Below are positions 55,536 to 62,894 of a stretch of DNA of 64,000 bases, piece by piece. Source of the stretch: Aquibaculum sediminis (GTDB lineage: Bacteria > Pseudomonadota > Alphaproteobacteria > Kiloniellales > DSM-21159); NCBI RefSeq assembly GCF_040712085.1, contig NZ_JBFCVK010000003.1, forward strand, positions 248,001 to 312,000, read 5' to 3'. The notes under the pieces are model-generated. The model did not search any database. It was not told the origin of the DNA and saw only the letters and a program-made list of their open reading frames with translations. Position numbers and translations under genes: made by a program. Position 1 is the first letter of the stretch. Each line of letters opens with the position of its first letter.

Positions 55536-56390
55536 TCAGGATGCGAGAGCCGGAATCGGGGGCAGGGGCCGCCCTTCCCGCTGCAGCACTTCGCGCGCCA
55601 GGCCGAGATAGGCCTGGGAGCCACTGCAGCGCAGGTCGTAAAGCAGTACGGGTTTGCCGTGGGATGGCGCTTCAGAGACACGCACATTGCGTGGGATCAT
55701 GGTGTCATAAACCCGGTCGCCCAGGTGCAGGCGCACGTCGTTGGCGACCATCTCACAGAGGTTGTTCCGCCTGTCGTACATGGTCAGGACGATGCCCTGC
55801 AGTTCCAGGACGCTGTTGAGCGCGCGGCGGATGCGATCAATGGTGCGCAAGAGGTGACTGAGCCCTTCCAGGGCATAGAACTCGGCCTGCAGGGGGACTA
55901 TTACGCCATGAGCGGCGACCAGGGCGTTCACGGTCAGCAGGCCAAGGGCGGGGGGGCAGTCGATCAGGATGAAATCCCAGCGTCCCTGATGCTTGGTCAA
56001 GGCCTCGCGCAGGCGGCGTTCGCGGCGCGGTTCGTTGACCAGCTCAAGTTCGGCGCCGGACAGCTCCACCGAGGAGGGCAGCACATCCATGTTGGGCACG
56101 ATCGAGGGCAGGGAAGCCTCGGCAAGGTCCACACCGCCCAGAAGCACGTCATAGATCGTGGTGCGCCCTGCCTCGCGATCGAGGCCCAGGCCGGTGCTGG
56201 CATTGGCCTGCGGGTCGAGGTCGATGACCAGGACCCGGGCGCCACAGGCGGCGAGGGCCGTGCCCAGATTGATGGTGGTGGTCGTCTTGCCCACGCCGCC
56301 CTTCTGATTGGCGACGGCGAGCACCCGAGTGCGGGCGGGAAGTCGCTCGACGGTGGCCGACTCGCTTTGATCACTCGCTGGGGCCGTCAT
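55536..56390 (-). CDS. parA: Chromosome-partitioning ATPase ParA
   Basis: 284 residues. A deviant Walker A ATPase (KGGVGKTTTTINLG, 30-43) that drives segregation of ParB-parS. The Walker B region IDCPPALGLLTVNALVAAHGVIVP follows; PIPALAS ends the protein. ATG 56390 overlaps the rsmG stop by 4 bp. Confidence 0.97.
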   Translation of the reverse strand: MTAPASDQSESATVERLPARTRVLAVANQKGGVGKTTTTINLGTALAACGARVLVIDLDPQANASTGLGLDREAGRTTIYDVLLGGVDLAEASLPSIVPNMDVLPSSVELSGAELELVNEPRRERRLREALTKHQGRWDFILIDCPPALGLLTVNALVAAHGVIVPLQAEFYALEGLSHLLRTIDRIRRALNSVLELQGIVLTMYDRRNNLCEMVANDVRLHLGDRVYDTMIPRNVRVSEAPSHGKPVLLYDLRCSGSQAYLGLAREVLQREGRPLPPIPALAS

Positions 56391-57022
56391 GAGGCAAGAC
56401 TCCCTATTCTCAAGATGACGCTGTCGCTGGCGGCGCGGCTGGGAAAGGTCTCCATGCGCAAGCTGGGGTCCGGGGACAGCTGGGTGATTTCGCGCTCCAC
56501 GGCACGGCCCTTGAGGAAAAGACAGACGCCCTCGGGCAGCAGCAGGGGCCGGGCGTAGTCGAGCAGCCGGTCCAGCGGCGCCAGGGCGCGCGCGGTGATC
56601 ACGTCGGCGCGCAGGCCCTCGATGTGCTCGATGCGCTGGGGCCGCACCGATACCGGCGTTCCCGTGGTGCGTGCCACTTCCCGCAGAAAGGCGCATTTGC
56701 GCCGATCGGATTCCACCAGGTGCACCTCGCCGGCCCCCAGCATCGCCAGCACCATCCCTGGAAAGCCGGCACCGCTGCCAAGATCGAGGATGCGCAGCGG
56801 CCGATCCGGCGGGGGCGGTGGCAGGAAGGCGATGAGCTGGGCCGAGTCGAGGAAATGCCGGCGCCAGAGGTCGGTCAGGCTCTCGCGACTGACGAGATTG
56901 ATGGAGCGATTCCACTTCTGCAGCAGCCCGGCGTAGGTCTCCAAGCGCTGCATCGTTTCACGTGAAACGCCCAGTGCGCGGGCGAAATCCTCCGGCTTGA
57001 GGGGTGCAGGGGCGACGCTCAT
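56387..57022 (-). CDS. rsmG: 16S rRNA (guanine527-N7)-methyltransferase RsmG
   Basis: 211 residues. It methylates G527 of 16S rRNA with SAM. LQKWNRSINLVSRESLTDLWRRHFLDSAQL is the N-terminal signature and DLGSGAGFPGMVLA binds SAM. A parS palindrome lies within the gene near its 5' end (56954-56969). MSVAPAP at 57022 is preferred as start; mnmG ends 4 bases upstream. Confidence 0.96.
   Translation of the reverse strand: MSVAPAPLKPEDFARALGVSRETMQRLETYAGLLQKWNRSINLVSRESLTDLWRRHFLDSAQLIAFLPPPPPDRPLRILDLGSGAGFPGMVLAMLGAGEVHLVESDRRKCAFLREVARTTGTPVSVRPQRIEHIEGLRADVITARALAPLDRLLDYARPLLLPEGVCLFLKGRAVEREITQLSPDPSLRMETFPSRAASDSVILRIGSLAS
56954..56969. promoter_or_regulatory. parS site within rsmG
   Basis: Perfect 16-bp palindrome CGTTTCACGTGAAACG, matching the widespread parS consensus (TGTTNCACGTGAAACA) over the central TTTCACGTGAAA core. 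It overlaps the rsmG coding sequence and lies about 560 bases upstream of parA. Confidence 0.9.
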
Positions 57023-57026
57023 GGCC

Positions 57027-58910
57027 TCAGGCCGCATCACTGGGTTTGGCCGGGCGCTTGGCCGGCGCTCGCAGATGGCGCAGCAGCACCAGGACCGCGG
57101 CGGGCGTGACGCCGGGAATGCGCCCCGCGGCGCCCAGGGTTGCCGGGCGGGCCGCGGTCAGCTTCTCCCGCACCTCGTTCGAGAGGGAGGGGATGGCGTG
57201 GAAATCGAGGTCCGACGGTATCCGCAGGGCCTCGTCCTTGCGATAGGCTCGGATGTCGGCTTCCTGCCGCGAGATGTAGCCGGCGTAGAGCGCCTCGATC
57301 TCCATCTGCTCGGCCACGGCGGGGGAGAGCGCTATCAGTTCGGGCCAGAGGGCGGCGAGCCGGGGTAGGGTGATGTCGGGATAGCGCAGCAGGTCGAAGG
57401 CGGTGCGGCGCTGGCCGTCACGGTTGACCTCGATGCCTGCGCGCTGCAGGGCATCGGGGGTGGCGGACAGGCCCGTGAGTTGGTCTTTCGCCCTACCCAG
57501 CGCCTGTTGCTTGGCGCGAAAGGCATCCTGGCGTTCTTGCCCGACGCAGCCCAGCGCGATGCCGTGGTCGGTCAGGCGCTGGTCGGCATTGTCGGCCCGC
57601 AACTGCAGGCGATACTCGGCCCGGCTGGTGAACATGCGATAGGGCTCGGTCACGCCACGGGTGATCAGGTCGTCGATCATCACGCCGATGTAGGCCTCTG
57701 CGCGATCGAGCTGGAAGATCTCGCCGCTACCACCCGCTGCCACGGCCGCGTTGAGGCCGGCGATCAGGCCTTGCGCGCCGGCCTCTTCGTAACCTGTGGT
57801 GCCGTTGATCTGGCCGGCAAGATAGAGGCCGGGCAGGCGCCGGGTCTCCAGGCTGGGTTCCAGCTCGCGGGGGTCCACGTGATCGTACTCGATGGCATAG
57901 CCGGGCTGCAGCATGACGACCTGCTCTAGCCCGGGGATCTGGTGCAGCAGGGCTTGCTGCACGTCGCGCGGCAGGGAGGTGGAGATGCCATTCGGGTAGA
58001 CGGTATGGTCGTCCAGACCTTCGGGTTCGAGAAAGATCTGGTGGCGTTCACGCTCGGCAAAGCGCACCACCTTGTCCTCGATCGAGGGGCAGTAGCGCGG
58101 GCCGACGGACTCGATCTGCCCGGAGTAGAGCGGCGCCTGGTACAGGTTGTCGCGAATCAGGGCGTGCACCGCCGGCGTGGTGTGGGTGATGTGGCAGTCG
58201 ATCTGGGGCGTTTCGATCCGCTCGGTCAGGGTCGAGAAGGGCTGCGGCGGGTCGTCACCCGGCTGGGGCGTTAGGCTGGCATAGTCGATACTGCGCCCGT
58301 CGAGCCGCGGCGGCGTGCCGGTTTTGAGGCGGCCGAGGCGAAAGCCACAGCGCTCCAGCGTGGCGGAGAGCCCCATCGCCGGCGCCTCGCCTGCTCTGCC
58401 GGCGGGGATGCGCTCAGTTCCGATGTGGATCAAGCCGCGCAGGAAGGTGCCGGTGGTCAGTACCACGGCGCCTGCTGCGAAGGTCTCGCCCGTCGCCGTT
58501 GCCACACCGCTGCAGCGCCCCTGGCTATCAAGAGTGAGATCTTCGACGGCCGCTGCCTCGATGGTCAGGTTGGCCTGCTCGCGCAGCAGCGCCTGGACCG
58601 CAGCGCGATAGAGTTTGCGGTCGGCTTGGGCGCGCGGGCCACGAACGGCCGCGCCCTTGCTGCGGTTGAGCAGGCGGAACTGGATGCCGGCCCGGTCGAT
58701 GGCGCGGCCCATGAGGCCGTCCAGTGCGTCGATCTCGCGCACCAGATGGCCCTTGCCCAGGCCGCCAATGGCCGGGTTGCAGGACATCTCGCCGATCCGG
58801 GCAGGATCGTGGGTAAGAAGGAGAGTGTTGGCGCCGAGCCGGGCAGCCGCGGCTGCGGCCTCGCAGCCCGCATGACCTCCGCCGACGACAATGACATCGA
58901 ATCTGCGCAT
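57027..58910 (-). CDS. mnmG: tRNA uridine-5-carboxymethylaminomethyl modification enzyme MnmG
   Basis: 627 residues, the usual size. With MnmE it modifies U34 of tRNAs. The FAD-binding VVGGGHAGCEAAAAAARLG, the SCNPAIGGLGKGHLVREIDALDGLMG motif and the C-terminal helical GidA-associated domain (DIRAYRKDEALRIP) are present. The start is MRRFDVIVV at 58910; an upstream ATG at 58946 is less likely. A parS site lies upstream (58954-58979). Confidence 0.97.
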   Translation of the reverse strand: MRRFDVIVVGGGHAGCEAAAAAARLGANTLLLTHDPARIGEMSCNPAIGGLGKGHLVREIDALDGLMGRAIDRAGIQFRLLNRSKGAAVRGPRAQADRKLYRAAVQALLREQANLTIEAAAVEDLTLDSQGRCSGVATATGETFAAGAVVLTTGTFLRGLIHIGTERIPAGRAGEAPAMGLSATLERCGFRLGRLKTGTPPRLDGRSIDYASLTPQPGDDPPQPFSTLTERIETPQIDCHITHTTPAVHALIRDNLYQAPLYSGQIESVGPRYCPSIEDKVVRFAERERHQIFLEPEGLDDHTVYPNGISTSLPRDVQQALLHQIPGLEQVVMLQPGYAIEYDHVDPRELEPSLETRRLPGLYLAGQINGTTGYEEAGAQGLIAGLNAAVAAGGSGEIFQLDRAEAYIGVMIDDLITRGVTEPYRMFTSRAEYRLQLRADNADQRLTDHGIALGCVGQERQDAFRAKQQALGRAKDQLTGLSATPDALQRAGIEVNRDGQRRTAFDLLRYPDITLPRLAALWPELIALSPAVAEQMEIEALYAGYISRQEADIRAYRKDEALRIPSDLDFHAIPSLSNEVREKLTAARPATLGAAGRIPGVTPAAVLVLLRHLRAPAKRPAKPSDAA

Positions 58911-58953
58911 AACGGCAAGATGCGCAAAAGCCGTCGAAGGGGTCAAGGCCGTT

Positions 58954-58979
58954 GCAGGCGTTTCACGTGAAACGCCTGC
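58954..58979. promoter_or_regulatory. parS site upstream of mnmG
   Basis: A perfect 26-bp palindrome whose core is CGTTTCACGTGAAACG (58959-58974). It lies 43 bases upstream of the mnmG start codon, in the mnmG-fghA intergenic region. It matches the site in rsmG and should be bound by ParB. Confidence 0.93.
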
Positions 58980-59003
58980 TCAGGGGAAGGACGAGTCGGG
59001 CGC

Positions 59004-59849
59004 TCAGCCCCGCAAGGCGGCGGCGTGATGGCGCAGGTGGTCTTCGATGAAGCTCGCAATGAAGAAATAGGAGTGGTCGTAGCCCTCTTGCATCCGCAGC
59101 TGCAGCGGCTGACCCGCATCGCGACAGGCCTGCTCGAAAAGCTCCGGACGGAGCTGCTCGCTCAGGAAATTGTCGGCCGTCCCTTGGTCTATGAGGATCT
59201 CGGCCCCGGAGGGTCGCGCCCGCACCAGGGCAGAGGCGTCATAGGCCTCCCACGTTGAACGGTCGTCACCCAGATAGCCCGTGAAGGCTTTCTGGCCCCA
59301 GGGCACCTGCATGGGGGCGACGATGGGGGCAAAGGTGGAAACCGACTGCCAACGCTCCCGGTTCTTGAAGTGCAGGGTCAATGCGCCGTGGCCGCCCATG
59401 GAGTGGCCCATGATGCCTTGGCGCGACCAGTCGGCCTGAAAGTGTTCCTCCAAGACGGCCGGCAGGTCCCGGGTGAGATAGCTTTCCATGCGGTAGGCCT
59501 TGGACCAGGGCGTCTGGGTGGCGTCGAGGTAGAAGCCCGCGCCGCTGCCGAAGTCGTAGCTGTCATCCTCTCCGGGGATGCCCTGGTTGCGCGGCGAGGT
59601 GTCGGGCGCGACCAGAATCAGCCCCAGCTCGGCGGCCACCCGCTGGGCGCCGGCCTTCACCGTGAAGTTCTCCTCGGTGCAGGTGAGGCCCGAGAGGAAG
59701 GTCACCACCGGGCAGGCCTCGCCCGCCAGGGCCTGCGGCGGCCGGTAGAGCGCAAAGCGCATCGGACCGTTGCAGGCCTGGGAGTCGTGGCGATAGACGC
59801 CCTGGAGCCCGTCGAAGCAGCGGTTCTCGGCGATGGTTTCCAGTGACAT
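59004..59849 (-). CDS. fghA: S-formylglutathione hydrolase
   Basis: 281 residues. It hydrolyses S-formylglutathione to formate and glutathione in formaldehyde detoxification. Esterase D family: SGLTCTEENF holds a conserved Cys, GHSMGGHGA the nucleophile Ser, and the DQGTADNFL and GYDHSYFF segments the Asp and His of the triad. It lies downstream of the class III alcohol dehydrogenase gene and probably in the same operon. Confidence 0.95.
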   Translation of the reverse strand: MSLETIAENRCFDGLQGVYRHDSQACNGPMRFALYRPPQALAGEACPVVTFLSGLTCTEENFTVKAGAQRVAAELGLILVAPDTSPRNQGIPGEDDSYDFGSGAGFYLDATQTPWSKAYRMESYLTRDLPAVLEEHFQADWSRQGIMGHSMGGHGALTLHFKNRERWQSVSTFAPIVAPMQVPWGQKAFTGYLGDDRSTWEAYDASALVRARPSGAEILIDQGTADNFLSEQLRPELFEQACRDAGQPLQLRMQEGYDHSYFFIASFIEDHLRHHAAALRG

Positions 59850-59883
59850 GGGCGGTGACCCTCCTGTATTCAGGCTTAGTGCA

Positions 59884-59939
59884 GACCGCGTTCAATTGGC
59901 ATCGCTTTGCGATCCAAGTGGAACGCGATCCGGTCTAGT
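59884..59939. repeat. Long inverted repeat and CGATCCGGTCTA copy between adh and fghA
   Basis: Two 22-base arms (59884-59905 and 59909-59930) match at 17 of 22 positions around a TTT loop, ending in GAACGCGATC CGGTCTAGT. On the minus strand it starts at the adh stop codon and could form a hairpin in the adh-fghA mRNA. The GAACGCGATCCGGTCTAGT portion (59921-59939) is identical to the copy at 45834-45852. Confidence 0.6.
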
Positions 59940-61044
59940 AGACGACGACGGAGCGGATCGACTTGCCGGCGTGCATCAGGTCGAAGGCCTCGTTGATGCG
60001 ATCCAGCGGCATGGTGTGGGTGATCATGTCGTCGATGTTGAGCTTACCCTCCATGTACCAGTCGACGATCTTCGGCACATCGGTGCGTCCGCGGGCGCCG
60101 CCGAAGGCCGTGCCGCGCCAGGAACGACCGGTCACCAGCTGGAAGGGGCGGGTGGAAATTTCCTGCCCGGCGCCGGCGACACCGATGATGATCGATTCAC
60201 CCCAGCCCTTGTGGCAGCACTCCAGCGCCTGGCGCATGGTCTGGGTGTTGCCGATGCACTCGAAGGAATAGTCGGCGCCGCCCTTGGTGAGTTCCACCAG
60301 ATGCGGCACGAGATCGCCCTCGACCTCCTTCGGATTGACGAAGTGGGTCATGCCGAACTTGCGGCCCAGTGCCTCGCGCGCCGGGTTGATATCCACACCG
60401 ACGATCATGTCGGCGCCCACCATGCGCGCGGCTTGGATCACGTTGAGGCCGATGCCGCCCAAGCCGAAGATCACCACGTTGGAGCCGGGCTCGACCTTGG
60501 CGGTGTTGACCACGGCGCCGACGCCGGTGGTGACGCCGCAGCCGATGTAGCAGACCTTGTCGAAGGGCGCGTCCTCGCGGATCTTCGCCAGCGCGATCTC
60601 CGGCAGCACCGTGTAGTTGGAAAAGGTGGAGCAGCCCATGTAGTGCAGAATGGGCTTGCCGTTCAAAGAGAAGCGGCTGGTGCCATCCGGCATCACGCCC
60701 TGACCCTGGGTGCTGCGCACCGCCTGACAGAGGTTGGTCTTGGGGTTGAGGCAGTACTCGCACTCGCGGCACTCGGGCGTATAGAGCGGGATCACGTGAT
60801 CGCCCGGCTTCAGGCTCTTCACGCCCGGGCCGACCTCGACCACCACGCCCGCGCCCTCATGGCCCAGAATGGCCGGAAACTGCCCTTCGGGGTCATCGCC
60901 GGAGAGGGTGAAGGCGTCCGTGTGGCAGATGCCGGTCGCCTTCACTTCGATCAAAACCTCGCCTTCCTTCGGTCCCTCGAGCTGCACCGTCTCGATGGAA
61001 AGGGGCTTGCCGGCCTCGAAGGCCACCGCTGCACGCACGTCCAT
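59935..61044 (-). CDS. S-(hydroxymethyl)glutathione dehydrogenase (class III alcohol dehydrogenase)
   Basis: 369 residues. It oxidises S-hydroxymethylglutathione to S-formylglutathione with NAD+. Catalytic zinc ligands are in GICHTDAFTLSG and GHEGAGVV; the structural zinc cysteines are in TPECRECEYCLNPKTNLC; VIFGLGGIGLNVIQAARMVGA is the Rossmann motif. AAGGAGGAGA precedes ATG 61044. fghA follows, making a complete glutathione-dependent formaldehyde pathway. Confidence 0.96.
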   Translation of the reverse strand: MDVRAAVAFEAGKPLSIETVQLEGPKEGEVLIEVKATGICHTDAFTLSGDDPEGQFPAILGHEGAGVVVEVGPGVKSLKPGDHVIPLYTPECRECEYCLNPKTNLCQAVRSTQGQGVMPDGTSRFSLNGKPILHYMGCSTFSNYTVLPEIALAKIREDAPFDKVCYIGCGVTTGVGAVVNTAKVEPGSNVVIFGLGGIGLNVIQAARMVGADMIVGVDINPAREALGRKFGMTHFVNPKEVEGDLVPHLVELTKGGADYSFECIGNTQTMRQALECCHKGWGESIIIGVAGAGQEISTRPFQLVTGRSWRGTAFGGARGRTDVPKIVDWYMEGKLNIDDMITHTMPLDRINEAFDLMHAGKSIRSVVVY

Positions 61045-61168
61045 GGGATCTCTCCTCCTTGTCAAAGAGCGTGCTGCATCCTCTCCGCCGCCGCGATGCG
61101 GGGCAAGACCCGGATGAGACGATCCGGCATCAAAAGGCGTCAGGGTCGCCCAGGACCTCGCCGGCGGC

Positions 61169-62110
61169 TCAGGCCCGCTCCGCACCATAGAAGAGCGTGA
61201 CCACGTGTTGCGCCTCGGCGAAGAAGAGCCAGCGCTCCACCAGTGTCGTGGCCAGGGTAAAGGCCAGGGCGAGCAGTGCGCAGAAAGCGCCCAGGGTGCC
61301 AGGCAGGGTGGCGGTCAGCAGCACGCAGAGCAGTGCAATAGCCAGGCCGAGGGTCACCAGACGGCGGAGCTTTCCGGCGTGACGGCGGGCAATGCGGTAG
61401 CCCATCTCCTGCTGGACGAAGTTCTCGGCCGTGTGCCCGGCCTCCCACTGCCGCACGCGGCCCAGGTGGCCCAGACCGGTGGCCTTGCCCATGTCGAGAT
61501 CACGAGGCTCCTGGTCGATGGCGCGCCAGTAGAGCGTCTTGAGCAGCAGGGCGAGGACCAGCGTGCCGCCAGCCAGGATCAAGTGGCCGGACTGCATCTG
61601 GCCTCCCAGCACCGCGAATCCCAGCAGCAGCGTGGCGCCGCTGGCCAGGGCGAAGGCCAGGTAGACCGGCACCACCAGCGGCTGGTGCCACTGGCGGATC
61701 GTGGCCAGGGAGGCATAGATCATGCCCGTGGCCACGACGGTGACGGCGCAGAGAAAGGCGGTCACCAACCCCAGTACACGCAGCAGCGCGCCGTCATGGT
61801 CGGTGATGGCGAGCCAGGCGAAGACCAGCGCCGGCGGGTAGGTGGCCAGCGCCAGCACGCCCTCGCGCGACAGCCAGGAGCTGCGCCATTGGCTGAGCGC
61901 CCGCCAGGCCCGCTCCGGATGGCCGAGATGAAAGGTCGACGCGAGCAGCCCGCCGGTGATCAGCAGGAAAGCCAGGAGGAAGGCGGCGGTCAGGGTGCCG
62001 GGGCCGGGCAGGCTGGACGTCGTTCCAGCCGTCAGTCCCAAGAGGCCCAGGAGGCCGTAGCCCGCACCGGTCACCGAGGTGAAGAGGATCACCGAATAGG
62101 CAGGATGCAT
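61169..62110 (-). CDS. DmsC/SoeC-type membrane anchor subunit
   Basis: 313 residues with about eight membrane helices. The N-terminal MHPAYSVILFTSVTGAGYGLLGLLGL is typical of DmsC-like anchors of molybdoenzymes. It binds quinol or quinone and holds the catalytic subunits. Follows the iron-sulfur subunit by 34 bases. By similarity of arrangement it may belong to a SoeABC-type sulfite dehydrogenase. Confidence 0.88.
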   Translation of the reverse strand: MHPAYSVILFTSVTGAGYGLLGLLGLTAGTTSSLPGPGTLTAAFLLAFLLITGGLLASTFHLGHPERAWRALSQWRSSWLSREGVLALATYPPALVFAWLAITDHDGALLRVLGLVTAFLCAVTVVATGMIYASLATIRQWHQPLVVPVYLAFALASGATLLLGFAVLGGQMQSGHLILAGGTLVLALLLKTLYWRAIDQEPRDLDMGKATGLGHLGRVRQWEAGHTAENFVQQEMGYRIARRHAGKLRRLVTLGLAIALLCVLLTATLPGTLGAFCALLALAFTLATTLVERWLFFAEAQHVVTLFYGAERA

Positions 62111-62144
62111 GCTCGCTCCTCTGTGAAAGTCCCGCCGCGCCGGA

Positions 62145-62894
62145 TCAGCGGGACAGCACGCGGTCGGCCCAGCGAAAGAAACGCTCGGTCAGGCCGTCGC
62201 CTTCGCCGGCCAGGGAAGCAAGGGAGGGGGGTGCGGCTGCGGCGTCTCTGCGTCGCGGCGGCAGGTACTTGTTGACCGGCTTATAGCCCAGTTCGGGCAG
62301 CAGGTCGTAGCCTTCGCGTTCCTCCACCAGACGGGAGACCGCGCTGTCGGGGTCGCCGAGATCGCCGAAATGGCGTGCCCCGGTGGGGCAGGCCTTGACG
62401 CAGGCCGGCACCTGGTCCTCGGGTGCCAGGTTGTCGTTGTAGATGCGGTCGACGCACAGCGTGCACTTCTTCATCACCCCGTGATCCTGGTCGTACTCCC
62501 GCGCGCCGTAGGGACAGGCCCAGGCGCAGAGCTTGCAGCCGATACAGGTGTCGGGATCGACCAGCACGATCCCGTCCTCCGCCCGCTTGTAGGAGGCCCC
62601 GGTGGGGCAGACGGTCACGCAGGCGGCATCCTCGCAGTGCAGGCAGGAGCGCGGGAAGTGGACCCCGCGCGCCTCGCTGCCCTCGCCGGCCTCGTAGCCG
62701 TGCACCCGGTTGAGCCACACGCCCAAGGTATCGGCGCCATAGGGATCGCGGTCGCTCAAGGGGGCGCTCACGCCCTGGTCGTTCCACTCCTTGCAGGAGA
62801 CGGCGCAGGCCTGGCAGCCCACGCAGGTGTCGAGATCGATGACGAGCCCGAGCTTCTTCTGGCCCGGCGCGCTGGTGTCGGGCAGGCTGGTCAT
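62145..62894 (-). CDS. 4Fe-4S dicluster electron-transfer subunit (DmsB/SoeB-like)
   Basis: 249 residues. Four cysteine clusters are clear: CVGCQACAVSCKEW, CLHCEDAACVTVCPTGA, CIGCKLCAWACPYGA, and CTLCVDRIYN...CVKACPTGA. It transfers electrons between the molybdenum subunit and the membrane anchor. It overlaps the molybdenum subunit stop by 4 bp. The C-terminal tail is longer than in many DmsB proteins. Confidence 0.92.
   Translation of the reverse strand: MTSLPDTSAPGQKKLGLVIDLDTCVGCQACAVSCKEWNDQGVSAPLSDRDPYGADTLGVWLNRVHGYEAGEGSEARGVHFPRSCLHCEDAACVTVCPTGASYKRAEDGIVLVDPDTCIGCKLCAWACPYGAREYDQDHGVMKKCTLCVDRIYNDNLAPEDQVPACVKACPTGARHFGDLGDPDSAVSRLVEEREGYDLLPELGYKPVNKYLPPRRRDAAAAPPSLASLAGEGDGLTERFFRWADRVLSR

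Noticed and set aside
60790..60803. ATCACGTGAT in adh as a third parS site
   Set aside because: It shares only the CACGTG core; the TTTCACGTGAAA half-sites are missing.
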